Made by a program: the position numbers and the translations under genes
Assembly: GCA_009699605.1 (NCBI GenBank)
Contig: WLNW01000008.1
Location: 1 to 44,202 of the forward strand
DNA: 44,202 nucleotides
Direction of reading: 5' to 3'
Origin: Actinomycetota bacterium
Lineage (GTDB): Bacteria > Actinomycetota > Acidimicrobiia > Acidimicrobiales > WLNW01
In this document: positions 16,767 through 26,088 of the stretch, piece after piece
Numbering within the stretch: the stretch's first letter is position 1
Layout of the letters: every line of letters begins with the position of its first letter
Notes under the pieces: model-generated
Databases searched by the model: none
Seen by the model: only the letters and a program-made list of their open reading frames with translations
What the model was told of the DNA's origin: nothing

Positions 16767-18029
16767 ATGGTCCTGCAGCACCCTGACGCAGTCAGGGCGG
16801 CACGCGCCATACCGGTCGATCAGATCGACTTCACCGACGATCGCGTCTGGCGACGCGAGCTCGACCGGTGGGAGCTTTTCCGTACGCTCCGCGAAGAACG
16901 CCCGGTGGGGTTCCAACGCGAGACAAAACTCGACCGGTTCCCGGACGGCCCAGGCTATTGGGGGCTCGTCCGCTACGACGACGTGCGTGCGGTGAGCCGC
17001 GATCACGAGACGTTCTGCAACGCCCAGGGCTACCTCATCCCCGACCTGCCCGGCGAGATCGGCGAGTTCTTCGGGTCGATGCTGCAGATGGACTCACCGC
17101 GCCACACACGGATGCGGCTCATCGTCAACCGCTCGTTCACCCCGCGTCACGTCGCGCGCATCGAGAACTACGTCGACGAGAAAGCCTCGAGCATCGTTGA
17201 CCGCGTGCTCACCCTCGGCGAGTTCGACTTCGTCGACGAGATCGCCGCGGCGCTCCCGCTCGAGATCATCTGCGAGATGATGGGCATTCCGCTATCGGCG
17301 TGGCCCGCGGTGCAGCGCTGTACCAACGTGGTCATGGGGGCCACCGACTCCGAGTACGCGAGCAGCTTCGACGACCTGCTCAACGCCGCGCTCGAGCTCA
17401 GCGCAATCGCCGAAGAGATCGCGAACGAACGCCTCGCCAACCCGCTCGACGACCTCACGTCCGCGTTGATGCACGCTGAGGTCGACGGCCATCGCTTGAC
17501 CGCCGCGGAGTACGCGTCGTTCTTCATCTTGTTGGTGGTCGCCGGAAACGAGACCACCCGCAACGCAGCGACCCACGCGTTCTGGCAGCTCGCGCTCGAC
17601 CCGTCACAACGGGCGCTGTGGAGTAGCGACATCGACCGCTACACCGCGGGCGCGGTCGAGGAGATCGTGCGGGGGTCATCGCCGGTGCAGCACTTTCGGC
17701 GCACCGCGACGCGCGATACCGAGATCAGCGGTCAACCAATCAAGAAGGGCGACAAGGTCGTGCTGTGGTTCGGCGCCGCGAACCGCGATCCGGCGGTCTT
17801 CGCCGACCCCGATCGTTTCGACATCGAGCGCACGCCCAACGATCACCTCGGCTTCGGCGCCGGCGGGCCGCACTTTTGTCTCGGCGCGAACCTGGCGCGG
17901 CGCGAACTGCGAGCGATCTACACGCAGATCCTCACGCGCCTCGGTGGGCTCGAGGTCACCGGTGAGCCCGACTACCTGCACAGCGCCTTTGTGGACGGCA
18001 TCAAGCACCTACCTTGCCGGGTGAGGTGA
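16767..18029 (+). CDS. Cytochrome P450, copy 1
   Basis: A 420-residue soluble bacterial P450. The I-helix oxygen-activation motif AGNETTRN lies near residues 259-266. An ExxR is in VEEIVR, and the haem loop FGAGGPHFCLG has the ligand Cys371. The RHTRMRLIVNRSFTPR segment and overall look recall actinobacterial sterol/terpenoid/alkyl hydroxylases (CYP124/125/142-like), but the subfamily is a guess. It begins 2 nt after the long amidohydrolase and has no clear ribosome-binding site of its own, suggesting translational coupling. Its stop lies inside a GGTGA triplet repeat. No dedicated ferredoxin gene is nearby. Confidence 0.92.
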   Translation: MVLQHPDAVRAARAIPVDQIDFTDDRVWRRELDRWELFRTLREERPVGFQRETKLDRFPDGPGYWGLVRYDDVRAVSRDHETFCNAQGYLIPDLPGEIGEFFGSMLQMDSPRHTRMRLIVNRSFTPRHVARIENYVDEKASSIVDRVLTLGEFDFVDEIAAALPLEIICEMMGIPLSAWPAVQRCTNVVMGATDSEYASSFDDLLNAALELSAIAEEIANERLANPLDDLTSALMHAEVDGHRLTAAEYASFFILLVVAGNETTRNAATHAFWQLALDPSQRALWSSDIDRYTAGAVEEIVRGSSPVQHFRRTATRDTEISGQPIKKGDKVVLWFGAANRDPAVFADPDRFDIERTPNDHLGFGAGGPHFCLGANLARRELRAIYTQILTRLGGLEVTGEPDYLHSAFVDGIKHLPCRVR

Positions 18030-18034
18030 GGTGA
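18020..18034 (+). repeat. GGTGA x3 at the P450 stop / MFS ribosome-binding site
   Basis: Three tandem GGTGA units contain the P450 TGA stop (18027-18029) and supply the purine-rich ribosome-binding site of the MFS gene starting at 18036. A change in unit number would alter both the P450 end and the initiation spacing. Confidence 0.6.
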
Positions 18035-18035
18035 G

Positions 18036-19451
18036 ATGAGGGTCTCGACCGACTCACGCAACAACCGCGCGCTCGCCCTCGTGTCGCTCGCCTCGGCGCT
18101 CGGCACCCTCGACCTGTCGCTGATGTTCGTCGCCTACCCGGCGATCAAGTCGCACTTCAACGGCGAGTCGCTCACGCTGGTGTCGTGGGTGCTCACGTCC
18201 TATTCGATCGTGGCCGCCGCATTGCTGATCCCCGCCGGTCGCATCGCCGATCGCCTCGGGCGGCGCAAGATCTTCGTTCTCAGCATCACGCTTTTCTCCT
18301 TCGGCTCGGGCCTGTGCGCTATCGCGCCCAGCGTGCAGTTCCTCATCGCGGCGCGCGTCGTCGCGGCTTGTGGTGGCGCCATGCTCACCCCATCGGCCTT
18401 GGCCATCATCATGGCGACGTTCCCGCTCGAACGACGCTCGTGGGCCATCGGCGTGTGGTCCACCGTTTCCGGGGTGGTCGGCACGATGGGCCCCACCATC
18501 GGGGGCGTGCTCATCACCTACGCGTCGTGGCGCTGGGCGTTCCTCATGAACGTGCCCATCGGCGTGGCGTGCGTAGTGCTCGCGCCGCGCCTGCTCGAGG
18601 AGTCGAAGGTTGAGAACCCGGGGCCACTGCCCGACCTGCTCGGCGTGTCGCTGATCATGGGGGGCATCGCCATGCTGTCGTTCGCGATCGTGCAGTCCAA
18701 CGTGTGGGGCTGGACCGACCGTGGCACGTTGCTCGCCTTCGCCGTCGCCGTCTCCGCACTCTCGATGTTCTTCCGGCGCTGCGCGACCCAGACCTCCCCC
18801 GTGCTCGACCTGAGCATCTTCCGCCCGTTCCTCTTCCGTGCGACCACGGTCGCCGCGTTGTGCGCCGGCATCACGTTCTGGGGCGGCTACTACCTGTTCG
18901 TCCAGTTCCTGACCGTCGGGTGGGGCTACACCTACCTGCAAGCGGGCCTGCTCCTCATCCCGATGACCCTCATGGCAAGCGTGGTCGGCGTGCCCGCAGG
19001 CCGGCTCATGGATCGCTACGGCAACCGTGTGGTGATGGTGCCGTCGATGATCGCGTTCGTCATGGCCATGACCTACCTGGGGCTCGTGCTCGGACCACGC
19101 CACGCGATCTGGATCGTGTGGCTACCGGCCGCAGTGCTCGTCGGCATCACGAACGCCGTCTACTTCCCCGGGGTCAATGCAGCCGGAGCGCGCACCGCGC
19201 AGCCCGACGCACTCGGCACCACGGCCGGTGTGGTGCAGACGCTCATCCGCGTGGGTGGCGCACTCGGCACCGCGCTCGGCATAGCGCTCGTGGGTGAGTT
19301 CCACCGAGGAGACAACCCGGCAAACCTGCGGCCCGCCTTCCTCGTGCTCGCCGCCGTCGGTGTGGTCGGCGCGCTCGCCGCCTTCCCGCTCGCCACGAAG
19401 CGCTTCACACCGGAGAGCGCCGAGCCCCCCGCTACCATCCCTGCTTCGTGA
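18036..19451 (+). CDS. MFS transporter, DHA2 (14-helix) drug/solute exporter type
   Basis: A 471-residue major facilitator of the EmrB/QacA (DHA2) type. The motif-A loop GRIADRLGRRKIF follows helix 2, and the antiporter motif C region reads SGVVGTMGPTIGGVL. About 14 hydrophobic segments can be traced. Such proteins export drugs, dyes or metabolites by proton antiport. It lies in the amidohydrolase-P450 operon, starting 6 nt after the P450 stop, and its own stop overlaps the next start (GTGA). It may move the substrate or a product of the pathway. Specificity is unknown. Confidence 0.88.
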   Translation: MRVSTDSRNNRALALVSLASALGTLDLSLMFVAYPAIKSHFNGESLTLVSWVLTSYSIVAAALLIPAGRIADRLGRRKIFVLSITLFSFGSGLCAIAPSVQFLIAARVVAACGGAMLTPSALAIIMATFPLERRSWAIGVWSTVSGVVGTMGPTIGGVLITYASWRWAFLMNVPIGVACVVLAPRLLEESKVENPGPLPDLLGVSLIMGGIAMLSFAIVQSNVWGWTDRGTLLAFAVAVSALSMFFRRCATQTSPVLDLSIFRPFLFRATTVAALCAGITFWGGYYLFVQFLTVGWGYTYLQAGLLLIPMTLMASVVGVPAGRLMDRYGNRVVMVPSMIAFVMAMTYLGLVLGPRHAIWIVWLPAAVLVGITNAVYFPGVNAAGARTAQPDALGTTAGVVQTLIRVGGALGTALGIALVGEFHRGDNPANLRPAFLVLAAVGVVGALAAFPLATKRFTPESAEPPATIPAS

Positions 19452-20254
19452 CCAGTCAGCTCGACACCATCCACGCCCGCATCGGCATAGGCGGCGTCGT
19501 CGCCGACAACCGACTGCAGAGCGTCCACCTCGAGCCGTACCCGCAGCTGTGCGCGCACGGCGTTGTGCGCATCGCCGTTTGGGTGCTCATGGCTGACATC
19601 ATCGGCGGGTGGGAAGCCGAGCGCAGCTCCGGCACCGACTGGACCTTCACCACCGACTTGTCCGTGCGGGCGCCCGTCCTACGCGTACCAGCGCGGGTGG
19701 AAGGCACGTCGGTCGCGTTGCGCATCGGCAAGGGGAACGTGGCGGCCGAAGCGTTCATGCACGACGAGACCGGCGAGTTGTTCGCCTACTCCCAGGTGGG
19801 ATTCATCCGGATGCCCCGCCGTCCGAACGACCCGCCGAAGCCCGATATGGCGTCGAGCGCGAAGAACTGGGGCCAGCGCGAGCAGCTCGGTTCGTTGCTC
19901 GCCGAAGCCGCGGGCGCGCAGGTCATCGACCCGGTCATCGGTCATGTCGAGGTGGTGCTTGACGACGCGCTACGCAACCCCGCCGGGGCCATGCAGGGCG
20001 CGATGGTCGCGCTCGTCGGCGAGCTCGCCTCCGAGGAGTTGGCCACGCATCATCTGGGTCGCCAACACGTCGTCACAGACATCGACGTGCGCTACCTCGC
20101 GATGGGACGCGTCGGTCCGATCTATTCGCGGGCTGCGTTCATCGGTCCGCCGGCGCTCGGCAGCATCCGCGTCGAGCTACGCGACCGCGGCAACAACGAC
20201 CGGTTGATGTCGGCCATGCTCGCCCGCGTCGCGCCGGCGCCCGAGCCCTCCTGA
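19448..20254 (+). CDS. Double hotdog-fold thioesterase-like protein
   Basis: A 268-residue protein with two hotdog-like halves of roughly 130 residues. In the first, ADIIGGWEAE and WTFTTDLSVRAP match the helix and strand of PaaI/acyl-CoA thioesterase domains. In the second, GAMVALVGELASEELA and TDIDVRYLAMGRVGPIYSRA do the same. Such tandem hotdog proteins often hydrolyse acyl-CoA thioesters. The GTG at 19448 overlaps the MFS stop in GTGA, fixing the start and indicating translational coupling. A weak intrinsic terminator follows. A role in releasing CoA from a pathway intermediate fits the CoA-transferase and thiolase upstream, but is inferred. Confidence 0.75.
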   Translation: MTSQLDTIHARIGIGGVVADNRLQSVHLEPYPQLCAHGVVRIAVWVLMADIIGGWEAERSSGTDWTFTTDLSVRAPVLRVPARVEGTSVALRIGKGNVAAEAFMHDETGELFAYSQVGFIRMPRRPNDPPKPDMASSAKNWGQREQLGSLLAEAAGAQVIDPVIGHVEVVLDDALRNPAGAMQGAMVALVGELASEELATHHLGRQHVVTDIDVRYLAMGRVGPIYSRAAFIGPPALGSIRVELRDRGNNDRLMSAMLARVAPAPEPS

Positions 20255-20256
20255 CG

Positions 20257-20275
20257 GGCTGTAGATAGCCTTTTT
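20257..20275 (+). terminator. Weak intrinsic terminator after the hotdog gene
   Basis: A short stem (GGCT at 20257-20260, AGCC at 20267-20270) is followed directly by five Ts. It starts 2 nt after the stop codon. It is the only hairpin-plus-T-run seen in the window, and it would end the 13524-20254 operon. Confidence 0.5.
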
Positions 20276-20286
20276 GCTCGTTCTGG

Positions 20287-20388
20287 ATGTTGCCCGACTG
20301 GAAAGAGACCACGGAGCTGCCGCGCGGCATCATCCGCTCGGGACACGACACCTCTACGGTGCCCCTCACCGCAACCAACTCGCACTGA
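20287..20388 (+). CDS. Possible small protein, 33 residues
   Basis: ATG to TGA encodes 33 residues beginning MLPDWKETTELPRG and ending VPLTATNSH. About 28 of 33 codons end in G or C, as in real genes here, although the reverse strand is also fairly open. No clear ribosome-binding site is visible, and the ATG is 12 nt after the T-run of the preceding terminator. I do not recognise the sequence. It could be a small protein, the tail of a lost gene, or chance. Nothing else convincing lies between the hotdog gene and the ABC-F gene. Confidence 0.3.
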   Translation: MLPDWKETTELPRGIIRSGHDTSTVPLTATNSH

Positions 20389-20479
20389 CCCATCAGTTCC
20401 GAGCGTCCCCCATTTGTTCATCGTGGGGTGACAAACGGGTGGGCCGCGAAGCAGTCCTGGTCGGGCACACTGGACAGCT

Positions 20480-22090
<1,611 letters not shown>

Positions 22091-22106
22091 GGCATCGGTC
22101 CGGGCG

Positions 22107-22730
22107 TCACGCCCAGGCGCCGAGGACCTCGTCTGTGGTGGTGACGGTCGACAGCAGGCCGATCGTGTTCTCGAGCACTGCGTCGCCATATGCCTTGGGA
22201 ACCCCCGCGACCGCATCGCGCGGCACGACCACCTGATAGCCGAGGTCGTGTGCGCTCAGCACCAGCGCCAGCACGCCCACGTTGATCGAATTACCGGTGG
22301 CCACAATGGTGGTGATACCCATATTGCGCAGGATCTGATCGAGCGATGTGCCGGTGAAGGGGCCCATGCCGTGGATGCGCTGCACCTCGACATCGCTCGG
22401 CTGCGGGTCGAGCTCGGGCATCACCTGCACGCCCTCCGCGCCGATGTTGAGGCGACCTTGGTTGAGCTTGCGGCTCGCCTTCGACAACCGGCTGGTGAAC
22501 GCGGAGCCCTGCTCGTCGGGACGGAACGCCGCGGTGCAGTGCACGACCGACGCGCCCACGGCGCGGGCCCCGGCGCAGAGGCGCGCTGCGTTGTCGACCA
22601 CACCGAGCGCACGCACCTCCTCGGCGAGTTGCTGCATCGCGGCGAGATCACCGGTGATGCCGCGTTGCAACTCCATGGTGAGCACTGCAGTGGTTTCTGG
22701 GTTCACGAGCGCGCGCAGATCAATGGGCAT
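22107..22730 (-). CDS. Isochorismatase-fold protein lacking the catalytic triad
   Basis: A 207-residue protein with the isochorismatase/cysteine-hydrolase fold: an AVLTMEL first strand, VVHCTAAFRPD, a GMGPFTGTSLDQILRNMGI segment and TIVATGNSINVGV before the LSAHDLGYQVVVPRDAV end. The usual triad is Asp (D-x-Q), Lys and Cys (T-N-V-C-V). Here the Asp is Glu, no Lys is seen at the expected place (RIHGMGPF), and the Cys position is Gly (NSINVGV, codon GGC). It is therefore unlikely to hydrolyse by the standard route and may bind rather than cleave its ligand. It follows the HAD gene on the same strand, with a 48-nt hairpin between them. Confidence 0.8.
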   Translation of the reverse strand: MPIDLRALVNPETTAVLTMELQRGITGDLAAMQQLAEEVRALGVVDNAARLCAGARAVGASVVHCTAAFRPDEQGSAFTSRLSKASRKLNQGRLNIGAEGVQVMPELDPQPSDVEVQRIHGMGPFTGTSLDQILRNMGITTIVATGNSINVGVLALVLSAHDLGYQVVVPRDAVAGVPKAYGDAVLENTIGLLSTVTTTDEVLGAWA

Positions 22731-22781
22731 GCCGTCTTGCTACCACGCCACGAACGCCGCGCGCCGCGCCCGACATCTCGC

Positions 22782-22829
22782 AACTGGTAGTTCAGAAGCG
22801 CGGCGGGCCGCGCTTCTGAACTACCAGTT
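22782..22829 (-). other. Perfect 23-bp intergenic hairpin with 2-nt loop
   Basis: The arms 22782-22804 and 22807-22829 are perfect reverse complements; the loop is two bases. In minus-strand direction it starts 13 nt after the HAD stop and ends about 50 nt before the isochorismatase-like start. The outer 12 bases (AACTGGTAGTTC) and three preceding bases (CGC) recur at 34447-34497 with the same total length of 48 nt. No T-run follows. Confidence 0.9.
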
Positions 22830-22842
22830 CTGGGGAAGGGGG

Positions 22843-23565
22843 TTATGCGGCCCCAAAGAGGAGGTCGGCCAAGGCGTCGAGGTGAGGCACGCGGGCATGG
22901 GCGAACGACTCGTGCAGCCTGTACGGATCGATCTGCACCACGGGCATGCCGGCTGCCTCTGCGCCGCGCACGTCGGCGTGCACCATGTCGCCCACATACA
23001 GCGTGCGCGACGCGACAGTGCCGAGTGCCTCGAGCGCCGGGGTGAAGATCGCGGGGTCAGGTTTGGCGACGCCGACCGTGCCCGAGTCGACGATGGCCGC
23101 CACCGAGTGGAACGGCCCGTCGCCCACTTGGCACACCCCGAACGAACGCATCTGCTCGGGCGCAGTGCCGTCGTTGTTGCTGACGATTGCGATTGGCATC
23201 GATGCCACGACGAATCGCGCGAGCGCGTCGATGTTGTGCTGCTGAGGCCAACGCCACGTGACCTGCACCGGTTGGTTGTACAACGACGCCCACGCAACGA
23301 GGCACGACTCGGCCTGGTCGTCGCGCACGCCGATCTCGCGCAAGTACGCCAGCACGTAGTGGCGCCAGAACGCCGGATCGGTCTCGGGGATGTCGAGCGC
23401 CGAGACCGCGTGCACCCCGCCGTAGTGCGCGCGGTGAAAGGCGTCGTCATCGCCCAGTGCGACGTTGATCGAGGCGAGCGCCTCACGCACGGGATCGGGA
23501 TGCGGCACCAGGAAAACGCCACCGATGTCGAACACCACCGCATCGATCGCCACTGGATCAAACAT
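22843..23565 (-). CDS. HAD-superfamily hydrolase
   Basis: A 240-residue HAD hydrolase. Motif I is VVFDIGGVF (nucleophile Asp, with Gly in place of the second Asp as in many subfamily members). Motif II is IVSNNDG, motif III the Lys in GVAKPDPAIF, and motif IV is YVGDMVHADV. A four-helix cap lies between motifs I and II. It likely acts on a small phosphorylated or halogenated metabolite; the missing second Asp leaves phosphatase activity uncertain. The ATG at 23565 was chosen because the conserved core starts just after it. It is divergent from the SDR gene, 61 bp away, and is followed by the long hairpin. Confidence 0.85.
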   Translation of the reverse strand: MFDPVAIDAVVFDIGGVFLVPHPDPVREALASINVALGDDDAFHRAHYGGVHAVSALDIPETDPAFWRHYVLAYLREIGVRDDQAESCLVAWASLYNQPVQVTWRWPQQHNIDALARFVVASMPIAIVSNNDGTAPEQMRSFGVCQVGDGPFHSVAAIVDSGTVGVAKPDPAIFTPALEALGTVASRTLYVGDMVHADVRGAEAAGMPVVQIDPYRLHESFAHARVPHLDALADLLFGAA

Positions 23566-23626
23566 GAGTAACCACCCGGGAGTCGATAGGGCACGCAAAC
23601 GAGAGGGGCGACTAGCGTCACACCCC

Positions 23627-24403
23627 ATGCTGCTCGAGAACAAGGTTGCCATCATCACCGGAATCGGCCCGGGCCTCGGCCAGGAACTGGCCTACACCTT
23701 CGCGCGCGAAGGGGCGAGCGTCGCTATCTGCTGTCGCCGCGAAGCCGAGCTCGCACGGGTCTCCGCCGAGGTCGAGGCCCAAGGCGGCAACGTGCTCGCG
23801 CTCTCCACCGACGTCACCGACCGCGCGGCATGCAAGCGCTTCGTCGATGCCACGGTCGAGCGATTCGGTCGCGTCGACGCGTTGGTCAACAGCGCGTACA
23901 ACCCCGGTTCGTTCGCGCTGTTCGAGGACGCGAACCTCGACGACTGGCGCGGCCCGCTCGAAGTGAACCTCTTCGGCGCACTCAACATGATCCAAGAAGT
24001 GGTTCCGCACCTCAAGACCGCTGGCGGCGGTGCCATCTGCAACATCAACTCGCAGATCCACAAGAAGCCCATGCCCTACCAAGGCAGCTATGGCACCTCG
24101 AAGGCCGCTCTCGAGGGCGCGACCAAGTTCCTCGCCAAGGAGCTCGGCGCACACAAGATCCGCGTCAACTCGGTGTTCATGGGATGGATGTGGGGCCCGC
24201 CCGTCGAGGGCTACGTCGAGGGCGCCGCGCAGGGCGGCGTCACCCGCGACCAGATCATCGCCAACATCACCAAGGACATTGCACTCGGCGAGATCCCCGA
24301 CGACTCCGACTGTGCGAACGCCGTCGCCTTCTTGTGCAGCGATTACGCCCGTGTGATCACCGGCGCCGGCCTCGACGTCAACGGCGGCGAGTTCATGCCA
24401 TAG
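23627..24403 (+). CDS. Short-chain dehydrogenase/reductase (SDR)
   Basis: A 258-residue classical SDR. The cofactor loop TGIGPGLG spans about 11-18. The NNAG motif is replaced by NSAY, and the catalytic Ser142, Tyr155 and Lys159 (INSQ, YGTSK) are present. It oxidises or reduces an alcohol/ketone with NAD(P). A TAGCGT minus-10-like hexamer lies 9 nt before the ATG and there is no ribosome-binding site, so a leaderless transcript is possible. It is convergent with an epoxide-hydrolase-like gene; oxidation of the resulting diol is an attractive but unproven function. Confidence 0.9.
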   Translation: MLLENKVAIITGIGPGLGQELAYTFAREGASVAICCRREAELARVSAEVEAQGGNVLALSTDVTDRAACKRFVDATVERFGRVDALVNSAYNPGSFALFEDANLDDWRGPLEVNLFGALNMIQEVVPHLKTAGGGAICNINSQIHKKPMPYQGSYGTSKAALEGATKFLAKELGAHKIRVNSVFMGWMWGPPVEGYVEGAAQGGVTRDQIIANITKDIALGEIPDDSDCANAVAFLCSDYARVITGAGLDVNGGEFMP

Positions 24404-24416
24404 CCGGCGAAGCCGG
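24404..24416. terminator. Short GC hairpin between convergent SDR and epoxide hydrolase genes
   Basis: CCGGC and GCCGG flank a GAA loop directly after the SDR stop, in the 27-bp gap between convergent genes. It could aid termination from either side but lacks T-runs. Confidence 0.3.
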
Positions 24417-24430
24417 ATCCGGCGAGGGAC

Positions 24431-24793
24431 CTAACCAGCGAACTGCGCCATGTCGAAGTAGTCACGCCAGGCCCGGATCTTGCCGTCGACGATCTCGAAC
24501 ACCCCGACCACCGGTAGTGCGATGGTCTTGCCGCCCATTTCGAGGTGGTCGGTGCGTTCGTTCATCACCACGCCGCCGTTCGCGACCTGGTGATGCACCT
24601 CGAACCGGATGCTCGAGATCATCGACTTCATGCCCACGAGCATCGCGTGCACCGCTTCGCGGCCCTCGGCGGCCGCCATGGGGATGTTGTGGTAAACGCC
24701 GTCCTCGGTGAAGTAGGCCGCGAGCTCGTCGGCGTCCATGCGGGTCCACGCCGCGCAGAACTCGGTCACGATCGCATCAGGTGAGCTGGTCAT
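24431..24793 (-). CDS. Limonene-1,2-epoxide-hydrolase-like enzyme (NTF2 fold)
   Basis: A 120-residue NTF2-like protein. The residues known to act in limonene-1,2-epoxide hydrolase appear with matching order and close spacing: Tyr34 and Asn36 (VYHNIP), Arg80 and Asp82 (ERTDHL), and Asp111 (WRDYFD). This Asp-Arg-Asp set activates water to open an epoxide to a diol. Related actinobacterial enzymes accept terpene or sterol epoxides. The ATG has an AAGGGGA site upstream on the minus strand. It is divergent from the ligand-poor amidohydrolase-like gene and convergent with the SDR. The exact epoxide is unknown; a SnoaL-like non-catalytic role is unlikely given the intact residues. Confidence 0.85.
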   Translation of the reverse strand: MTSSPDAIVTEFCAAWTRMDADELAAYFTEDGVYHNIPMAAAEGREAVHAMLVGMKSMISSIRFEVHHQVANGGVVMNERTDHLEMGGKTIALPVVGVFEIVDGKIRAWRDYFDMAQFAG

Positions 24794-24908
24794 CGGTTCG
24801 GTCCCCTTGTCCGGGCGGCGCGTCGCCGTCGTGGCGCGATTCTGCCTGGCCGCGAGCCGTCCCGCTCGACGGAACGAGCCCGGCCCAGGTGGCCCGCAGC
24901 GCGTTGTC

Positions 24909-24914
24909 TATGCT
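24909..24914 (+). promoter_or_regulatory. Minus-10-like TATGCT, leaderless-type promoter
   Basis: TATGCT ends 7 nt before the ATG at 24922 and no ribosome-binding site is present. Transcription would start at or next to the ATG. The same 7-nt spacing is seen before the gene at 43302. An alternative in-frame ATG at 24910 overlaps the hexamer and is not preferred. Confidence 0.4.
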
Positions 24915-24921
24915 CACCACC

Positions 24922-25782
24922 ATGCCGATGCCGGAAGATCCACGCGCCTTCGACACGATGTTGGGGGTTCCGTCAAACCGCGACTCGTGGCAGAAGGAAT
25001 TCACCCACGTCCACGACAAGGGCAGTGCCGATCTCAAGCATCCGGCCGGCTACATGTTCAAGGACCTGCCCGAGGTCGACGGTTCGATCGACTACGTCGA
25101 CTACCTCATCCACGAGATGGACAAGTGGGGTGTCGCGCAAGGGCTCGTGCCGGTGTACCAAGGCGACGAGTACGGCACCCGCGCGGTGAAGACCCACCCC
25201 GATCGGCTCTACGGGGTCTACCTCATCGACCCGAACAAGGGCATGGACGACGTGCGCGCCCTGCAACACGCCAATCGCGAGCTCGGCGCGATCGCCGCCG
25301 CGTGCTTCCCGTCGGGCACGAACCCGCAGGTGTCGATCAACGGCAAGCAGATGTACCCGTTCTACGCGAAGTGTGTCGAGCTCGACATCCCGATGTTCAT
25401 CAACGCCGGGGTGCCCGGCCCGCGCATGCGCATGGAAGCGCAGCACGTGATGCACCTCGACGAGGTTTGCTACGACTTCCCCGAGCTCAAGATCGTCACC
25501 CGCCACGGCGGCGAGCCATGGGAAGAGCTGCTCGTCAAGCTCATGCTGAAGTGGCCGGGGCTCTACTACTCCACGTCGGCGTTCGCACCCAAGCACTTCC
25601 CGAAGGCCATCATCAACTACGCGAACACGCGCGGCGCGAACAAGGTGATGTACGCCGGCTACTTCCCATCAGGATTGAGCCTCGAGCGCATCTTCACCGA
25701 GCTACGCAGCGTGCCGTTCAAGGACGACGTCTGGCCCAAGTTCCTCCGCGAGAACGCGCTGCGGGTACTGAACCTCACGTGA
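24922..25782 (+). CDS. Amidohydrolase-2 family protein, metal-ligand-poor paralogue B
   Basis: This 286-residue protein is strongly similar along its length to the product of 401-1303, sharing for example MFKD, DPNKGM, FYAKCVELDIP, LMLKWP and YYSTSAFAPKH. Like paralogue A it lacks the expected metal ligands: the N-terminal motif reads FDTMLG, the barrel His is Asn (MFINAG), and the final metal-Asp block reads AGYFPSG. The His in VTRHGGEPW remains. The start at 24922 aligns with that of paralogue A. It is divergent from the epoxide-hydrolase gene. Its stop overlaps a GTG that opens an acyltransferase relic. Its role may be structural, a binding function, or an unusual chemistry. Confidence 0.8.
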   Translation: MPMPEDPRAFDTMLGVPSNRDSWQKEFTHVHDKGSADLKHPAGYMFKDLPEVDGSIDYVDYLIHEMDKWGVAQGLVPVYQGDEYGTRAVKTHPDRLYGVYLIDPNKGMDDVRALQHANRELGAIAAACFPSGTNPQVSINGKQMYPFYAKCVELDIPMFINAGVPGPRMRMEAQHVMHLDEVCYDFPELKIVTRHGGEPWEELLVKLMLKWPGLYYSTSAFAPKHFPKAIINYANTRGANKVMYAGYFPSGLSLERIFTELRSVPFKDDVWPKFLRENALRVLNLT

Positions 25783-26067
25783 CGCCGCGTTCCAGGATCG
25801 CGCACGTCTCCACTCTCGACGGCCTGCGCGGCCTCTCGGTGCTCAGTCCGCTGATGTTCCACGCACGCGCCGGCGCGCCTGCTCGCCGCATTCAGCGCGG
25901 CGTTTGCGCACGGGCTCGCCTGGACCCACATCGGCAACGCTGAGGCCGACGGACACGATGCGTTCTTGGACGACGATGACGGGCGGCCCACCGAGTTGAC
26001 GTTCGACGCGGGGTTTGAACCCAAGGTTCTGCGCACCGCGCCGAACGTCGCCTCGTATCAGCGATAG
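25779..26067 (+). pseudogene. Relic of an acyltransferase-3 (OafA/YrhL-like) gene
   Basis: From a GTG that overlaps the preceding stop (GTGA), the frame encodes STLDGLRGLSVLSPLMFHA, the start signature of membrane acyltransferase-3 proteins. After about 28 codons coding character switches to the frame one base on, which reads LLAAFSAAFAHGLAW and continues with good codon usage to a TAG at 26065-26067, ending PNVASYQR. A whole protein would need several hundred more residues, so an internal deletion with frame change is likely. I cannot identify the second segment. This explains the gap before the HD gene. Confidence 0.6.
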
Positions 26068-26088
26068 TCGAACGCCGCCGCTCCGCGG

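Noticed and set aside
24738-25943. A 401-codon plus-strand frame over the second ligand-poor amidohydrolase-like gene.
   Set aside because: It is a different-frame shadow rich in Arg and Ala; only its last part touches the acyltransferase relic.
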